Source of the DNA: an uncultured bacterium
Lineage (GTDB): Bacteria; Planctomycetota; Uabimicrobiia; Uabimicrobiales; JABWCH01
Length of the DNA: 26,159 bases
Assembly (NCBI GenBank): GCA_938003875.1
Contig: CALKWO010000188.1
Coordinates: 1-26,159, forward strand
Direction: 5' to 3'
The position numbers were made by a program, and so were the translations under genes. Shown one piece after another: positions 7,981 to 14,988 of this stretch (the stretch's first letter is position 1; every line of letters begins with the position of its first letter). Under the pieces are notes generated by a model. The model was given only the letters and a program-made list of their open reading frames with translations, did not search any database and was not told where the DNA came from.

Positions 7981-8396
7981 GGAATCAGAATATTGCAATA
8001 GATTGTATGTCTTGCAATAGATGATATCCGCCCCTTAATGCTGTCAACTTAAGCAGAATCCCCTATGTGCGTACGTGAGCGTCATTGGTGTTAACCTAAG
8101 GAAATAATTCACCACAGAGAGGAAAGAACACGGATCAAGTTTTTTTCCACGAAAAACACGAACATTCCTTTTCGTGCTTTTCGTGTTTTTCGTGGAGCAC
8201 TCTTTACACTAAAATTTATCCACAGATTTCACAGATTACACAGATTACACAGATTTTCAAAATTTTTATCTGCGTAATCTGTGTAATCTGCGGATGATTT
8301 TATAGGCGATTTTTGTATGCAATGCAACTGAGAATTGCTGTATAACATTGGATTCCCATCCACAGACTTCAGCACATTTTCATATTTTTTATTCTT
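7981..8396. repeat. Gene-free 416-bp region containing palindromic repeats
   Basis: No supported gene. It holds a short direct repeat TTGCAATAGAT (7993-8003 and 8012-8022). A 16-bp inverted repeat has arms CCACGAAAAACACGAA / TTCGTGTTTTTCGTGG (8147-8162 and 8180-8195). A larger imperfect palindrome (8218-8295) is built from CACAGATTA-type units read in opposite directions on each arm. The convergent arrangement (RicT-like plus, pgl minus) makes this a 3'-3' spacer. The two palindromes look like adjacent members of dispersed repeat families. Confidence 0.75.
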
Positions 8397-9110
8397 TTAA
8401 TTTTCCAAAAATAATAACCATTCTAATGCCCCTTGTCGAGGGGAAACATAAGCAGCAGGGTATATGCTATTTGGATTCTTTTGTAAAACTTTATCAATGA
8501 TTCTTTCCTTTTCTTTTCCTAGAACAATAAAGCTGATACGACTGGCATTGTTGATAGTTTTTAGAGTTAAGGTAATTCTTTTCTGGGGCTTATTGGGATG
8601 CTCTGAGATCACGCAGATTTCAGGCGATTCTATGATAGATTTTTGCCCAGGAAAAATAGAAGCAGTATGCCCATCATTTCCCATGCCTAAAAAAATCCAG
8701 TCAAACCGAGGAATGCTTTGCCAAAGAGGGACATTGCCCTGGATTTCTTTTGTGTATCGCAAAACCTCGGAAGAGAGAGACTGCGCATCTCCAAAAATAG
8801 CATGGATGTTCGATTCACGCAAAGGAATATGCTCAAGCAAAAGCTCTTTTGCCATTCTGTAGTTGCTTTCCAGATGATCTTGAGGAACACATCTTTCATC
8901 TACCCAATAAAAATGAACGAATTGCCAGAACTTCTCTCTTTGAGCTTGAGAAGCAAGCTCCCGAAAAAAGCCTTGGGGGCTATTCCCCCCAGAAATGGCA
9001 ACATATAAATTTCGCTTCTCTAAAGCATAGCGAAGTGCAAGAGCTTGGAATTCTTTTGCCAAAAAAACAGAGAGTTCCTGACTTTTTTGAAAATACAAAA
9101 TTTTTTCCAT
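8397..9110 (-). CDS. pgl: 6-phosphogluconolactonase
   Basis: A 237-residue Pgl/DevB-type enzyme that hydrolyses 6-phosphoglucono-1,5-lactone to 6-phosphogluconate in the oxidative pentose phosphate pathway. Seen directly: the phosphate-binding SGGNSPQGFF near residue 45, FYWVDERCVPQDHLESNY, and the catalytic-region FLGMGNDGHTASIFPG. I chose the ATG at 9110 because it begins 2 nt after the stop of the zwf remnant, the spacing expected of a zwf-pgl operon. A TTG 15 nt upstream would overlap that stop. Because zwf is destroyed here, both the original promoter and the substrate source must lie elsewhere, or expression depends on chance transcription. Confidence 0.9.
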   Translation of the reverse strand: MEKILYFQKSQELSVFLAKEFQALALRYALEKRNLYVAISGGNSPQGFFRELASQAQREKFWQFVHFYWVDERCVPQDHLESNYRMAKELLLEHIPLRESNIHAIFGDAQSLSSEVLRYTKEIQGNVPLWQSIPRFDWIFLGMGNDGHTASIFPGQKSIIESPEICVISEHPNKPQKRITLTLKTINNASRISFIVLGKEKERIIDKVLQKNPNSIYPAAYVSPRQGALEWLLFLEN

Positions 9111-9112
9111 TT

Positions 9113-9301
9113 TTACAGCTCGCAATAAAGTCCATCGCTTGCTAAATTTTTACAAGGGTAACGCCAGGCAAAAGTCTTGTCTTCAAAAATGGCATCGGCT
9201 TCCTGTGGTCCCCAAGTACCGCAGGGATAACCATAAAGCTTGCTTTCCTGACTTTTCCATACTTTTAAAATAGGAGTAATGAGAACGAGAAAGATAACGA
9301 A
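9113..9301 (-). pseudogene. zwf: 3' remnant of glucose-6-phosphate dehydrogenase gene
   Basis: Conceptual translation of the minus strand from about 9283 to the TAA at 9115-9113 gives the C-terminal end of G6PDH. It reads LITPILKVWKSQE, then LYGYPCGTWGPQEADAIF, then a tail ending LYCEL. The GTWGPxEAD motif and the preceding TPIL-WE-like segment are diagnostic of the family C-terminus. Upstream the frame meets a stop (9304-9302), and nothing resembling the remaining ~430 residues (no GASGDLA or Rossmann motif) is present before the histidine kinase gene. Only about 57-60 of about 490-510 codons survive. The break coincides with a GAGAACGAGAAAGATAACGA stretch on the plus strand (9281-9300), resembling a low-complexity stretch at 25921-25946. 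Confidence 0.85.
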
Positions 9302-9376
9302 TTAATTCCCAAATCTTTCGTAAGCTCTTGGTAATCAATAATCCAGATTTAACATTGCCAAATTAGGTAGCCTGAC

Positions 9377-11467
9377 TCAATAGTCTTTGCCCTTGAGTGG
9401 CAATACAAGGGTAAATTCACTCCACTGGCGAAGCTTGCTTTGTACTTTAACCTTACCTCTGTGTGCCCTGGCAATGGATTCTACAAGAGACAAGCCTAGT
9501 CCTGTGCCTTCAATTTTTCTCGTTAGCGTATCTTCTATACGATAGAATTTATGGAAAATTCTTCGAAATTCATTTCTGGGAATACCGATTCCATTGTCTT
9601 TAATGGCAATTCCTATTTTTTCCGACCCTATAGGAAAAGCCCTGATAGTAATATTCTTTTGCGATTTATCGTTGTATTTATAAGCATTGGAAAGAAGATT
9701 CGCTATGGCTTCTCGAATGGCTTCCTGATCCATAAAAACCAAAGGAAGGTTTGGTTCGATATTTACCTGAAAGTTGCAAGATACATCGTGGATTTGGGTC
9801 TGGAAGTCTTTGAGTATATCCAAAATCAGTGGTTTACTATCCGCCCATTCAAAATGAAATTTTCTCCGCTTTTGTTCCATACGGGCAAAATTCAGTATAC
9901 GATCGATCAGACGGCTCAAACGCTCACTTTCCGATGCGATAATCTGCAAACATTCTCTTTTTTCCTCAGCACTCTTGGCTCTGTCTAGCAAAAGAGTCTC
10001 TACAAACATCTTGATGGCTGTCAAAGGCGTTTTTAATTCGTGGGTTACATTGCTCACAAAATTGGATTTGCGCCTTGCGCTTTTTACTTCTCGGACGAAG
10101 GTTGTGATAATGATGTAAACCCCCACCAAAAGAATCAGAATGATGGTGATTAAAGCCAGGAAATAAAGTTGAGACTGGTATTGGGAAAGCTCTTCCAAAG
10201 AGCGGACGTTCTTGAGATAGATTGCAATTTGCCAAAAAGGGAAAACAGGTAAAATTGGCTGAGAAACAATGGAAAAAAAGGGAGGAGATATTTTTTCGTT
10301 CAAAGAAGCCCCTGTATAATCCAGGATAATCAGCTTGGCATCCTTTCCTACTTCCTGGCCTTGCAGGCAGGGGATAATAATCTGGTTGAGGCAATAGTCC
10401 AGATTGATGGCATAGAGTAGATAACCTCGAAAATTATCCTTTACCAAAGGGCGATAATATACAAGGTTCTGGGTATCTCCAGTCTGATAATGCAGATAAC
10501 CACTTTTGGGGATTTCCCCCTGGTTTTTAAGTTCGCCGATAAGATACTGTCTGATTTCTCGGATTTCTGCTTCCTGTGCCTGCATATACTTACGATTTTC
10601 TAAAATTTTACTATAAGCTTTCTCAAAGCTTGCCTTGGTATCTGGAGAAAGCCGTTCTTCTTGGGATAGCAATGCCAGGCGTTCTGTAATCTGGCGATAA
10701 TGGTAAGCATATTTTGCACGAAGTAGCTGAAATTCGTTGTAAATCATATATTCCAATAGAGATAAAAGCGTCTGATAATAATTTTCTATTTCCTCTTTTG
10801 TTCTATAGATTTCTGCAATCTGACTTTTCCCCTCAATCATAAAAATAAGGCTTTGAGGGTCTTTACGATCCTGGAAAAGTCTGGTCAGGTATTGGTAGCT
10901 TTCCATGGCTTTGGCAGGCATTCCTGCTTTCCAGTAACATCTTGCGATTCCTGCCAGTGCATGCCCTAAAGCCTCCAGTTTTTGCTCTGACAGGCCTGCT
11001 ACGATTTTCTGATATTCCGCGATAGCATTGGCAAAATTTTGCTCCTGAAATTCGCAATAATAGGCATTTTCAAAATGATGGTAGTTTTCGCCTGGTAAGA
11101 AAAGATCTATGTTTTCCGTGCTTTTGGGTCTTTCTTCAGGATAGAGAATATTATAGTCCTTATCCAAGAGATAAAAACGGCGAAAAAAAGAATCCTCCAG
11201 AGGCTCGCGCAGCAAAGCAATCATGAGATTGCTCTGGGTTGGCAATGCCTGGTTTGTGATTTTATCCAAAATCTTTATTTTATTGTTGACTCGCTCTAAG
11301 ATGTTTTTTCTATTAGTCGATGCTATAGCAGAATAGCTTTCTTCTATCTTTTTTTCAATGATTACCTTTTGCCCCAAAAGAGCTTCCAACGCAAAAGCAG
11401 ATAGCAGAATACAAGGCAAAGCTACCAGAATCGTCAAGAGTAGTAAAAGCTTAAGTTCATATTTCAT
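9377..11467 (-). CDS. Membrane sensor histidine kinase with TPR-like sensor domain
   Basis: A 696-residue two-component sensor. An N-terminal membrane helix (about 5-28) and a second (about 435-458) flank a 400-residue extracytoplasmic region. That region contains helical repeats resembling TPRs at about 130-270 (ANAIAEYQKI, ALAGIARCYWKAGMPAKAMESY). The kinase core is complete: phospho-acceptor H476 in VTHELKTPL, N-box NLLSNAYKYN, G1 DNGIGIP, F-box FHKFYR and G2 GTGLGL. No response regulator gene is adjacent, so its partner is elsewhere. The ribosome binding site is poor and the start is the first in-frame ATG before the membrane helix. The ligand is unknown; TPRs in the sensor suggest a protein or peptide contact rather than a small molecule, which is inference. 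Confidence 0.88.
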   Translation of the reverse strand: MKYELKLLLLLTILVALPCILLSAFALEALLGQKVIIEKKIEESYSAIASTNRKNILERVNNKIKILDKITNQALPTQSNLMIALLREPLEDSFFRRFYLLDKDYNILYPEERPKSTENIDLFLPGENYHHFENAYYCEFQEQNFANAIAEYQKIVAGLSEQKLEALGHALAGIARCYWKAGMPAKAMESYQYLTRLFQDRKDPQSLIFMIEGKSQIAEIYRTKEEIENYYQTLLSLLEYMIYNEFQLLRAKYAYHYRQITERLALLSQEERLSPDTKASFEKAYSKILENRKYMQAQEAEIREIRQYLIGELKNQGEIPKSGYLHYQTGDTQNLVYYRPLVKDNFRGYLLYAINLDYCLNQIIIPCLQGQEVGKDAKLIILDYTGASLNEKISPPFFSIVSQPILPVFPFWQIAIYLKNVRSLEELSQYQSQLYFLALITIILILLVGVYIIITTFVREVKSARRKSNFVSNVTHELKTPLTAIKMFVETLLLDRAKSAEEKRECLQIIASESERLSRLIDRILNFARMEQKRRKFHFEWADSKPLILDILKDFQTQIHDVSCNFQVNIEPNLPLVFMDQEAIREAIANLLSNAYKYNDKSQKNITIRAFPIGSEKIGIAIKDNGIGIPRNEFRRIFHKFYRIEDTLTRKIEGTGLGLSLVESIARAHRGKVKVQSKLRQWSEFTLVLPLKGKDY

Positions 11468-11556
11468 AAATCATTTTTAACCATAGATAATTTTTCTGAT
11501 AGGTATGTGTTCAAAAGTTTTTGTAACTATTGCAACATATTGATAAAAAATACGTA

Positions 11557-11631
11557 ACCGCAGAGGCGCAGAGGTCGCAGAGGAATTATATAGTTTTTTT
11601 TTCTTCTCTGCGTTCTCTGTGTCTCTGCGGT
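11557..11631. repeat. CGCAGAGG palindromic repeat
   Basis: The left arm (ACCGCAGAG-GCGCAGAGG) and right arm (CTCTGCG...GTCTCTGCGGT) form an imperfect inverted repeat around an AT-rich centre. It lies in the 226-bp gap between the histidine kinase and gmhB. The repeated CGCAGAG units resemble dispersed intergenic palindromes found in many environmental genomes. No gene is seen here. Confidence 0.7.
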
Positions 11632-11693
11632 GAAATCTTATCTCTTGAGAAGTTCAAGATTAAAGATTAATACAAAGACTTTTGGGCAGTTAC

Positions 11694-12224
11694 CTATTCA
11701 AACAACCTTGTAAATTCCACAAACCCGTTCATGACCAGGTCGGGTTTGTTATCTTCCGAAAAGATTTGTTTTATGCCTTCTCCTGTTTTTACAAGACAGG
11801 TTTTGCAGCCAGCTTTTTTGCCTGCCTGTATGTCGCTTTTCTTATCACCAATCATCCATGTCTGGGAAGGATCTAGCTGGTTTTCTTCAATGGCCTGCTG
11901 CAGTAATAGAGGAGAGGGTTTACGGCAAGGGCAGTGGTCTTCTACTGTATGAGGGCAGACATACCACTTGATGATTCCCTGTCCATGCTCATAAAATCGT
12001 TTTTCTATATAACTATGGATTTCCTGGAGCTTTTCCAGGGTGTACAATTTTTTGCCAATTCCCGCCTGGTTTGTGACAACGCAAAGAGTATAGCCCTTTC
12101 CCCAAAGATGGGATACAGCCTGCACCACTCCAGGGATGAATTTTATTTCCTCTATGGTTTTCACATAATCAGGGACACTTTCCAGCAGGACACCATCCCT
12201 GTCTACTAAAATTCCTCTATTCAT
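11694..12224 (-). CDS. gmhB: D-glycero-D-manno-heptose-1,7-bisphosphate 7-phosphatase-like HAD phosphatase
   Basis: A 176-residue HAD-IIIA phosphatase of the GmhB/HisB-N type, which removes the 7-phosphate in ADP-heptose synthesis for LPS core. Catalytic Asp8 and Asp10 (VDRDGVL), motif II Thr51 (VTNQAGIGK), motif III Lys102 (CRKP) and motif IV D127/D131 (IGDKKSD) are present. The zinc-binding loop C90-x-H92...C98-x-C100 (CPHTVEDHCPC) distinguishes GmhB from histidinol phosphatase only weakly. It overlaps the end of the ChaN-PDZ gene by 8 nt, indicating translational coupling. No other heptose gene is in the window, so a different phosphosugar substrate remains possible. Confidence 0.85.
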   Translation of the reverse strand: MNRGILVDRDGVLLESVPDYVKTIEEIKFIPGVVQAVSHLWGKGYTLCVVTNQAGIGKKLYTLEKLQEIHSYIEKRFYEHGQGIIKWYVCPHTVEDHCPCRKPSPLLLQQAIEENQLDPSQTWMIGDKKSDIQAGKKAGCKTCLVKTGEGIKQIFSEDNKPDLVMNGFVEFTRLFE

Positions 12225-13494
12225 CCTGCTTATCCCTTTGGATTATAGTCGTTCCCTGAAGTATTTTTTCTTCTCTAAGGATTTCCCAGGAAAAGCTTTC
12301 CTCCCAGGAAAGATACGTCAGAAGTATCTGAGCATCTACAAGAGAAACTACCTTCGTTCCATTCAGGCCAAGAATTTTATCACCTTTTTTCCATCCAGCC
12401 TGAGCAGCAATCCCCTTTTCGCTGACAGAAATAACTTCGATTCTATCCTCTTTCCATTCCAGCTTCATTCCAGGCGAAGGAAAAGCCTCCTGCCCATCAC
12501 AAGCCTTTGTTCCTATGACCCACCTGGCAAGACTACGAGATATAATTTCTTGCCCCTGGGTTTCCCCTGCCCCCATCTTAAAGTGTGGATCTTTCTTTTT
12601 ATCTTTATCTTTATCCTTATCTTTATCCTTATCTTTATCCTTATCTTTATCTTTATCTTCCACCATCTCCATGAAATAAACGCTTTCTGTTCTTATATCA
12701 GAAGCCTTTTGCACCCTCATGGGAATTCCCAGATCATAGATAACATGATTGCTTCCAGCAAGAAGCACCATCATGCTTTCCGAATCTGGATTTTCTATTG
12801 CCTTAAGAGCATAATACCCCATAGCAACATCCCATACACACTGGGCAGAATATATTTTCTCAAAGCTTTCTGGTGCCAGTATAGCGAATTTCCCAAAAAT
12901 TTTCTTCAAAAGATAGCGATGGTGAACATTCGTTGTGTCAACAGCAGGAAAAAGCCCACTTTCTTCCTGGCTCAATTCCTTCAATCCCTTTTGAGCGACT
13001 TTACGCACAATGGATCGGGGAATATTCAAGGCAACCACTCTCAACTTATATTTTTTCGCCACATCCAGAACAGGCTTATAGTATCTGTAATTGTATCCCA
13101 CTTTGTTAAACCAATCGCTTTGCTGCAAAAGCTCCTTTTCGCTCATCTCTCCCTTAGCCCATTCATCCAAAATCGTTTGCTGACCAACCTCAAAGAACTC
13201 CATTCCCACAACCACTTTTTTCCCAAGCAGAACAAGGCTTTCTATCAACTTTGCCTGTAAAACATGGTGTTCCAGATTAGGATGGGATTCTCCTGTAAAT
13301 ACGATTTTTGCCAGCGAAGCCTCTTTGGCAAGCTCGTCAAAAGCAATTTTTTTATCTGCCTTGCTATCATAAATTTCATTACACAAAAGCAACCTCAAAT
13401 CCCAACATCGCTCTGCACTGCCTAAAGGCAAACGATGGATTTCCTCACATACTAAAGCCGAAAAAAAAGATAAAAAAATAAAAAAACGTAGCAT
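12217..13494 (-). CDS. Exported ChaN-like domain protein with (Asp-Lys)n linker and PDZ domain
   Basis: A 425-residue protein with a signal peptide (MLRFFIFLSFFSALVC) and then a ChaN/haem-binding-uptake domain (about 45-275). The family signatures are VFTGESHPNLEHHVLQ, VVVGMEFFE, VVALNIPRSIVRKVA and VLLAGSNHVIYDLGIP. E. coli-type ChaN members bind haem; the superfamily also includes TIKI-like metalloproteases. A highly charged linker of about ten Asp-Lys repeats (near residues 280-300) leads to a C-terminal region with a PDZ fold (VSEKGIAAQAGWKKGDKILGLNG, about 350-415). The lipobox is not convincing. It lies 13 nt after the PIN-domain gene and overlaps gmhB. The combination suggests an envelope protein that presents or processes a ligand; haem binding is not shown. 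Confidence 0.8.
   Translation of the reverse strand: MLRFFIFLSFFSALVCEEIHRLPLGSAERCWDLRLLLCNEIYDSKADKKIAFDELAKEASLAKIVFTGESHPNLEHHVLQAKLIESLVLLGKKVVVGMEFFEVGQQTILDEWAKGEMSEKELLQQSDWFNKVGYNYRYYKPVLDVAKKYKLRVVALNIPRSIVRKVAQKGLKELSQEESGLFPAVDTTNVHHRYLLKKIFGKFAILAPESFEKIYSAQCVWDVAMGYYALKAIENPDSESMMVLLAGSNHVIYDLGIPMRVQKASDIRTESVYFMEMVEDKDKDKDKDKDKDKDKDKDKKKDPHFKMGAGETQGQEIISRSLARWVIGTKACDGQEAFPSPGMKLEWKEDRIEVISVSEKGIAAQAGWKKGDKILGLNGTKVVSLVDAQILLTYLSWEESFSWEILREEKILQGTTIIQRDKQDE
12601..12657 (-). repeat. In-frame hexanucleotide (GAT AAR)n repeat
   Basis: Nineteen consecutive codons alternate GAT with AAA or AAG, giving about ten Asp-Lys units, followed by AAA AAG AAA GAT. Part of the tract is a perfect 12-nt period (GATAAAGATAAG). 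Its unit is a multiple of three, so slippage changes linker length without a frameshift. Confidence 0.95.
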
Positions 13495-13507
13495 AATTTA
13501 TTTCCTT

Positions 13508-13909
13508 TTACCTTATGGATACTATTTTGATGCTTTTAGTTTTATGAATCGAGCTTGTTATCTTTTCACTCGTTACCAATTCATCAGCATTGCTAATTAA
13601 TGCAGATGCAACATGAAGAGAATCTATGGCATTAAGTCCATATTTTTTACCTTCTTGATATGCTAATTCAACAATTTTATCTAATGGATTAGCCCAATAT
13701 TTTACAGAGCTAAAAAAAACTTCATAAAATTCTATTTCATGCTGATTTTTTTGATAAATAGCTTTGGGCAACACTTCTAATCGCACAAAAGGGCTGGATA
13801 TAAATTCTCGTTCTGGATCATCTAAAATGTTCATTGCTCTTTTAGCATTCACATCATCACCTCGTATTGCATCAATCAGAACACCAGAATCAATGTAGGT
13901 TTTCTTCAT
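13508..13909 (-). CDS. PIN-domain (VapC-like) toxin
   Basis: A 133-residue PIN-fold nuclease, the usual size of VapC toxins. The acidic metal-binding residues are visible: D7 (YIDSGVLID), E45 (VRLEVLP), D96 (NAIDSLHVASAL) and D109 (ADELVTSE). VapC toxins cleave tRNA or rRNA at specific sites; the target here is unknown. GGGGAG precedes the ATG closely. Its start overlaps the end of the upstream small gene by 20 nt, the usual antitoxin-first arrangement. The ChaN-PDZ gene follows 13 nt downstream, so housekeeping envelope genes may share its transcript. Confidence 0.85.
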   Translation of the reverse strand: MKKTYIDSGVLIDAIRGDDVNAKRAMNILDDPEREFISSPFVRLEVLPKAIYQKNQHEIEFYEVFFSSVKYWANPLDKIVELAYQEGKKYGLNAIDSLHVASALISNADELVTSEKITSSIHKTKSIKIVSIR

Positions 13910-14156
13910 CTCTTCTCCCCTTGCATCTTGCTATCTCTTGATCCAGACTATCACGGTCCAATAAATTTGCCCCTGAAGATAAAAATTTATTTCTGATATT
14001 CCCTAGTTTTTGCCCCAAAGAAGTATTATACTGTACTGGCTTTTCTTTCTTGTTGATGATTCTCCATACAATTTTTTTATCATTATCCAGATTTATTTCT
14101 CCTGATGTAGCATCAACAGGAATTTCTAAGAGGATTTGGTGTGTGATAGTATTCAT
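13890..14156 (-). CDS. Putative antitoxin of the PIN-domain toxin
   Basis: An 88-residue protein starting at an ATG with GGAGG five nt upstream. A 17-codon upstream extension would start inside the adjacent terminator and is rejected. I see no named DNA-binding motif. The N-terminal half is beta-rich (HQILLEIPVDATSGEINLDNDKKIVWRII). The C-terminal tail (LLDRDSLDQEIARCKGRR) resembles the toxin-wrapping tail of many PIN-partner antitoxins. Its role is inferred from size, position and the 20-nt overlap with the toxin gene. Confidence 0.65.
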   Translation of the reverse strand: MNTITHQILLEIPVDATSGEINLDNDKKIVWRIINKKEKPVQYNTSLGQKLGNIRNKFLSSGANLLDRDSLDQEIARCKGRRDEENLH

Positions 14157-14181
14157 AAGTCCTCCAAAATTTATGTTACCA

Positions 14182-14221
14182 AAAAAGGCTATAGCATTTT
14201 TTCTCATGCTATAGCCTTTTT
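14182..14221 (-). terminator. Strong intrinsic terminator at the end of the vor-nuo operon
   Basis: A perfect 16-bp stem (AAAAAGGCTATAGCAT / ATGCTATAGCCTTTTT) has an 8-nt loop. U-rich tracts on both sides mean it could act in both directions. It begins 3 nt after the hoxU-like stop codon and ends 25 nt before the antitoxin ATG. Confidence 0.92.
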
Positions 14222-14223
14222 CT

Positions 14224-14988
14224 TTACAGATGATTCATGTTTTGTAGCTTGTAGAATTGCTCTGCTGTCTCTTTTTTATGGCATATTTCGCATTTATCAA
14301 AGTAGGATGCGGAAAGATGGGTTTTCTGGATCAGATGTTCTTTCTGCGCTTGTGTGATAATGGTTCTGCCACACTGAGAGCATTTGACCATGGGGAAATC
14401 TCGTTTCCAGATATGGCGTATGCCTTCGGATTCCTGATATTTTATATGGTGTGTTGGACAGACTTCAGCGCAGGAAGCACAGCCAATACAAGCTTCATTG
14501 GGCTGAGAATATGGCGTATCTATTCTTTTTTCTATGCCTCTTTGTATGGTAGAAATGGCATTAGCACCGATTGCTTCACATGCCTTTACACAAAGACCAC
14601 ACAGAATGCAATCATCAGGTTCTTTGCGTTCTATGAAAGATGTTTTGGAGATACCATACTCTTTCGCCATTTTCTGGATTTCAGGAGTATGGGGACAGCG
14701 TGCAAGCAAAAGATCGAGAAGCGTTTTTCGAAGTTTTACGATGCGCTCTGTGTTTGTATAGACAATCAGCCCATCCTGGGCAGGATGGTTGCAAGAGGTA
14801 ACGACTTTTTTCCAGCCATCCCAGTTTTGTCTTGTGATTTCCACAGAGCAAAGGCGGCAACCGCCCTGAGCTTCTGCCCAGGGCTTATAGCATAATGTGG
14901 GGATGGGAATCTGTGCTTTCTTAGCCACATCTAAAATGGTTTCGCCTTCTTGTGCAGGGATTGTTTTGCCATCTATCGTAAGAATCAT
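14224..14988 (-). CDS. HoxU/NuoG-N-like Fe-S subunit with C-terminal zinc-ribbon-like motif
   Basis: A 254-residue electron-transfer subunit. A plant-type [2Fe-2S] domain has C33, C44, C47 and C66. Two [4Fe-4S] clusters have C127-C130-C133-C137 and C167-C170-C173-C177. Two further CxxC pairs (C203/C206 and C233/C236) look like a zinc ribbon or an extra cluster. The His-Cys3 cluster ligands of NuoG/HoxU, which should lie between the first and second domains, are absent; that segment reads LLLARCPHTPEIQKMAKEYG. There is no molybdopterin or H-cluster domain, so it is neither full NuoG nor a hydrogenase. It overlaps nuoF by 4 nt (ATGA) and ends the operon. I infer that it wires NuoEF to the 2-oxoacid oxidoreductase. 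Confidence 0.85.
   Translation of the reverse strand: MILTIDGKTIPAQEGETILDVAKKAQIPIPTLCYKPWAEAQGGCRLCSVEITRQNWDGWKKVVTSCNHPAQDGLIVYTNTERIVKLRKTLLDLLLARCPHTPEIQKMAKEYGISKTSFIERKEPDDCILCGLCVKACEAIGANAISTIQRGIEKRIDTPYSQPNEACIGCASCAEVCPTHHIKYQESEGIRHIWKRDFPMVKCSQCGRTIITQAQKEHLIQKTHLSASYFDKCEICHKKETAEQFYKLQNMNHL

Noticed and set aside
12238..13260. A 340-codon open frame on the plus strand
   Set aside because: It is antisense to the ChaN-PDZ gene, has a composition of Phe/Leu/Ile-rich shadow frames, and its low-complexity stretch is just the complement of the (GAT AAR)n tract.
13890..14207. Longer 105-residue version of the antitoxin
   Set aside because: The upstream start lies in the terminator stem; the inner ATG at 14156 has a near-perfect GGAGG.
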